Shown in pieces: positions 3,939-5,938 of a stretch of 5,938 nt of DNA. Within the stretch, counting starts at the first letter, position 1; every line of letters begins with the position of its first letter. Position numbers and translations under genes: made by a program. Origin of the DNA: SW-6-46-9 sp964452185 (GTDB lineage: Bacteria; Patescibacteriota; Minisyncoccia; Phycocordibacterales; SW-6-46-9); assembly GCA_964452185.1 (NCBI GenBank), contig CAYVKO010000020.1, positions 1 to 5,938 on the forward strand, given 5' to 3'. Under the pieces are notes generated by a model. The model was not told where the DNA came from, searched no databases, and saw nothing but the letters and a program-made list of their open reading frames with translations.

Positions 3939-5938
3939 TTATAGATCAATAGTAGCTCCACGAGCATTGGACTGAATAAAGGATTTTCGTGCATCCACAT
4001 CCTTGCCCATCAGCGTATCGAAGATGCGATCGGCTGACTGCGCATCTTCTACCTCTACTTGTTTTAGAGTTCGTGTTTCCGGGTTCATGGTAGTCTCCCA
4101 CAACTCTTCAGCATTCATTTCGCCAAGACCCTTATAGCGCTGTAGGTCAACGTTAGATAGAGACTTGACTGCATCCTCCAGATCTTCACCTTCAACATCC
4201 TCATCAACCAAACTCTTGAGGTGTTCTTCTTTTTCTGCTTCGGTAAATACGTATTCCTCATCCTTGCCGTGAGTAATTTTATAAAGCGGTGGTTGTGCAA
4301 TGTAAACATGTCCGGCATCCAAAAGTGGCTCAAAGTAACGGTAAAAAAGTGTTAAAAGGAGTGTACGAATATGCGCCCCGTCAACGTCAGCATCAGTAGC
4401 AATAATTATTTTGTGGTAGCGCAACTCTTCTATATCAAACTCATCACCGATAGCGGTACCAAGTGCAATAACTAAGTTCTTGATTGTTTTGGAGTTGAGT
4501 ATGCGATCGAGCCGCTTCCGTTCCACGTTCAGAATCTTACCTCTAAGCGGCAGAATAGCTTGTGTGCGACGATCACGCCCCGTCTTGGCAGTACCGCCCG
4601 CAGAGTCACCCTCCACCACAAACAGCTCCGATTCGTGCGCTTTTCGAGTTTGGCAGTCAGACAACTTTCCTGGAAGCGTTACATTTCCAAGCGCTCCTTT
4701 TCTGATCACATTATCCTTCGCAGCCTTAGCCGCCTTGCGTGCCTGCAATGCTAACTTCGCCTTCTTCACTATCGCTTTTGCATCAGAAGGATTCTCTTCA
4801 AGGAACCGACTGAGTGCATCATTGAATGCTCGCTCCACTGCACCACGAGCATCCGGCGTCCCTAGCTTTGCCTTCGTCTGCCCTTCGAACTGAACTTCCG
4901 GCAGCTTTACAGAAAGTACTGCCGTTAGACCTTCGAGCACGTCTTCACCTGAGAAGTTATCATCCTTTTCCTTGAGGACATTTTCTTCTCGAGCGTAGTT
5001 GTTGAGCGTTCGAGTTAGCGCTGACTTAAACCCGGTTACGTGCGTACCTCCCTCTTTGGTATAAATATTGTTAGCAAATGCCATCAGACGCTTGGAAACT
5101 TCGTCTACGTACTGAAACGCTATCTCAATTTCTACATCATCGACTTCTGTATGTTCATGAAAAATTGTGTCGTGAAGGGTGTCGTACGGATCGTTGTAAT
5201 CTCGGATCAGACTGCGCAACCCACCCTCAAAGTAGTATGTTTGAGAAGGCAGTTCGAGCCCTAACTCATCAAGGTAAAAGTCTGCTTCCGGGATTTCATC
5301 TTCGTATTCACGAGCATCGATAATATGAACCCGAAGCCCTGGTACCAAGTACGCCTGCTGGCGCATGTACGAAACAATTCGCTGCCACTTAAAATCTAAG
5401 CTTTCAAAGATATCTTCATCCGGCTGAAATGTTACCACTGTACCGCTCTTGTCGCTTTTTCCAACCTCCTTAACAAGATCCTGACGCTGACCTCGTTTAT
5501 ACTCCTGAATATGAATACCACCATCACGGTGTACTTTCACTTCGGCGTGACTAGAAAGCGCGTTAACAACCGATACCCCCACACCGTGAAGTCCGCCGGA
5601 CACCTTATATCCTTCACCGCCAAACTTACCACCGGCGTGCAAGGTGGTCATAATAGTTTCAAGTGCCGAAAGACCAGAATCCTCGTGTTCGTCCACCGGA
5701 ATACCACGACCATTGTCAGTAATGCGGACTTTGTTGTCTGGGAGCAAAACTACTTCAATACGATCAGCAAATCCCGCCATCGCTTCGTCGCGAGCGTTAT
5801 CAAATACCTCGGTAATGAGATGGTGCAGCCCATCCGTACCCGTAGTACCGATATACATACCCGGCCGCTTGCGTACCGGTTCGAGACCTTCAAGCACTTC
5901 AATGTCCTCGGCGCGGTACTGCGCTGGTGGTACATCTT
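3939..5938 (-). CDS. gyrB: DNA gyrase subunit B (5' end beyond the window)
   Basis: The ATPase subunit of DNA gyrase, which with GyrA introduces negative supercoils. The frame stays open to the window edge and reads DVPPAQYRAEDIE before VLEGLEPVRKRPGMYIG, so the true start lies just outside; the GTG at 5897 is internal. Counting from that codon: GHKL ATPase motifs Glu30 (catalytic base) and Asn34 in EVFDN, DNGRGIP at 61-67, and a glycine-rich GGLHGVGVSVVNALS lid; the QTK lysine of the transducer domain at 342; the TOPRIM motif EGDSAGG at 429-435 and the DADVDG metal site at 502-507; and the C-terminal QRYKGLGEMN at 586-595. About 665 residues are visible, so this is the short form without the roughly 170-residue insertion of E. 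coli GyrB. The QRYKGLGEMN and AILPLRGKILNVE segments favour GyrB over ParE. Confidence 0.96.
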   Translation of the reverse strand, partial: DVPPAQYRAEDIEVLEGLEPVRKRPGMYIGTTGTDGLHHLITEVFDNARDEAMAGFADRIEVVLLPDNKVRITDNGRGIPVDEHEDSGLSALETIMTTLHAGGKFGGEGYKVSGGLHGVGVSVVNALSSHAEVKVHRDGGIHIQEYKRGQRQDLVKEVGKSDKSGTVVTFQPDEDIFESLDFKWQRIVSYMRQQAYLVPGLRVHIIDAREYEDEIPEADFYLDELGLELPSQTYYFEGGLRSLIRDYNDPYDTLHDTIFHEHTEVDDVEIEIAFQYVDEVSKRLMAFANNIYTKEGGTHVTGFKSALTRTLNNYAREENVLKEKDDNFSGEDVLEGLTAVLSVKLPEVQFEGQTKAKLGTPDARGAVERAFNDALSRFLEENPSDAKAIVKKAKLALQARKAAKAAKDNVIRKGALGNVTLPGKLSDCQTRKAHESELFVVEGDSAGGTAKTGRDRRTQAILPLRGKILNVERKRLDRILNSKTIKNLVIALGTAIGDEFDIEELRYHKIIIATDADVDGAHIRTLLLTLFYRYFEPLLDAGHVYIAQPPLYKITHGKDEEYVFTEAEKEEHLKSLVDEDVEGEDLEDAVKSLSNVDLQRYKGLGEMNAEELWETTMNPETRTLKQVEVEDAQSADRIFDTLMGKDVDARKSFIQSNARGATIDL

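Noticed and set aside
3924..3946. TTGACA on the plus strand as a plus-strand promoter
   Set aside because: There is no acceptable -10 box at 16-18 bases, and no plus-strand gene follows.

Overview
The window looks like a chromosomal piece of a Candidatus Patescibacteria (CPR) genome, probably a parcubacterial lineage, recovered as a metagenome scaffold. The evidence is a single GFTLIELL pseudopilin next to housekeeping genes, small genes of unknown function with CPR-like features, and short intergenic gaps. A run of exactly 100 Ns points to scaffold assembly. The genetic code appears standard: the Nudix gene ends in TGA, and reading TGA as an amino acid there would only run into more in-frame TGA codons. 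The lineage call is an inference from protein character, not from a search.

Every gene I can support is on the minus strand, so transcription runs from high to low coordinates. From the right: a nearly complete gyrB (5' end outside the window); a single-gene unit for an unknown 108-residue protein, with its own consensus promoter, Shine-Dalgarno sequence and terminator; a scaffold gap; an unknown 98-residue charged helical protein closed by a strong terminator; and ychF. A tight four-gene run follows: a 201-residue membrane protein, a Nudix hydrolase, a pseudopilin, and the first codons of an aminoacyl-tRNA synthetase (probably leuS) cut by the left edge.

Three things stand out. First, the translation start of the presumed leuS gene is duplicated at the start of the pseudopilin gene upstream of it (19 of 20 bases identical). 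The pseudopilin therefore sits between two copies and carries a synthetase-like N-terminal extension. This looks like the scar of a gene insertion or a tandem duplication at the leuS start. Second, ychF and the membrane-protein gene each have a -10 box ending exactly 6 bases before the ATG, which predicts leaderless mRNAs; the 108-residue gene instead has a roughly 40-base leader with a Shine-Dalgarno sequence. Third, the two contig ends at the N-run share the same 18 bases, so the gap may be an unmerged overlap with no missing DNA, or a collapsed repeat.

Functionally, gyrB, ychF and leuS are housekeeping genes. The Nudix, pilin and membrane proteins are accessory parts of one probable transcript. 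I see no CRISPR array, transposase, tRNA, rRNA or clear defence system. The possible novelty is modest: the pilin/leuS arrangement and the three uncharacterised proteins.
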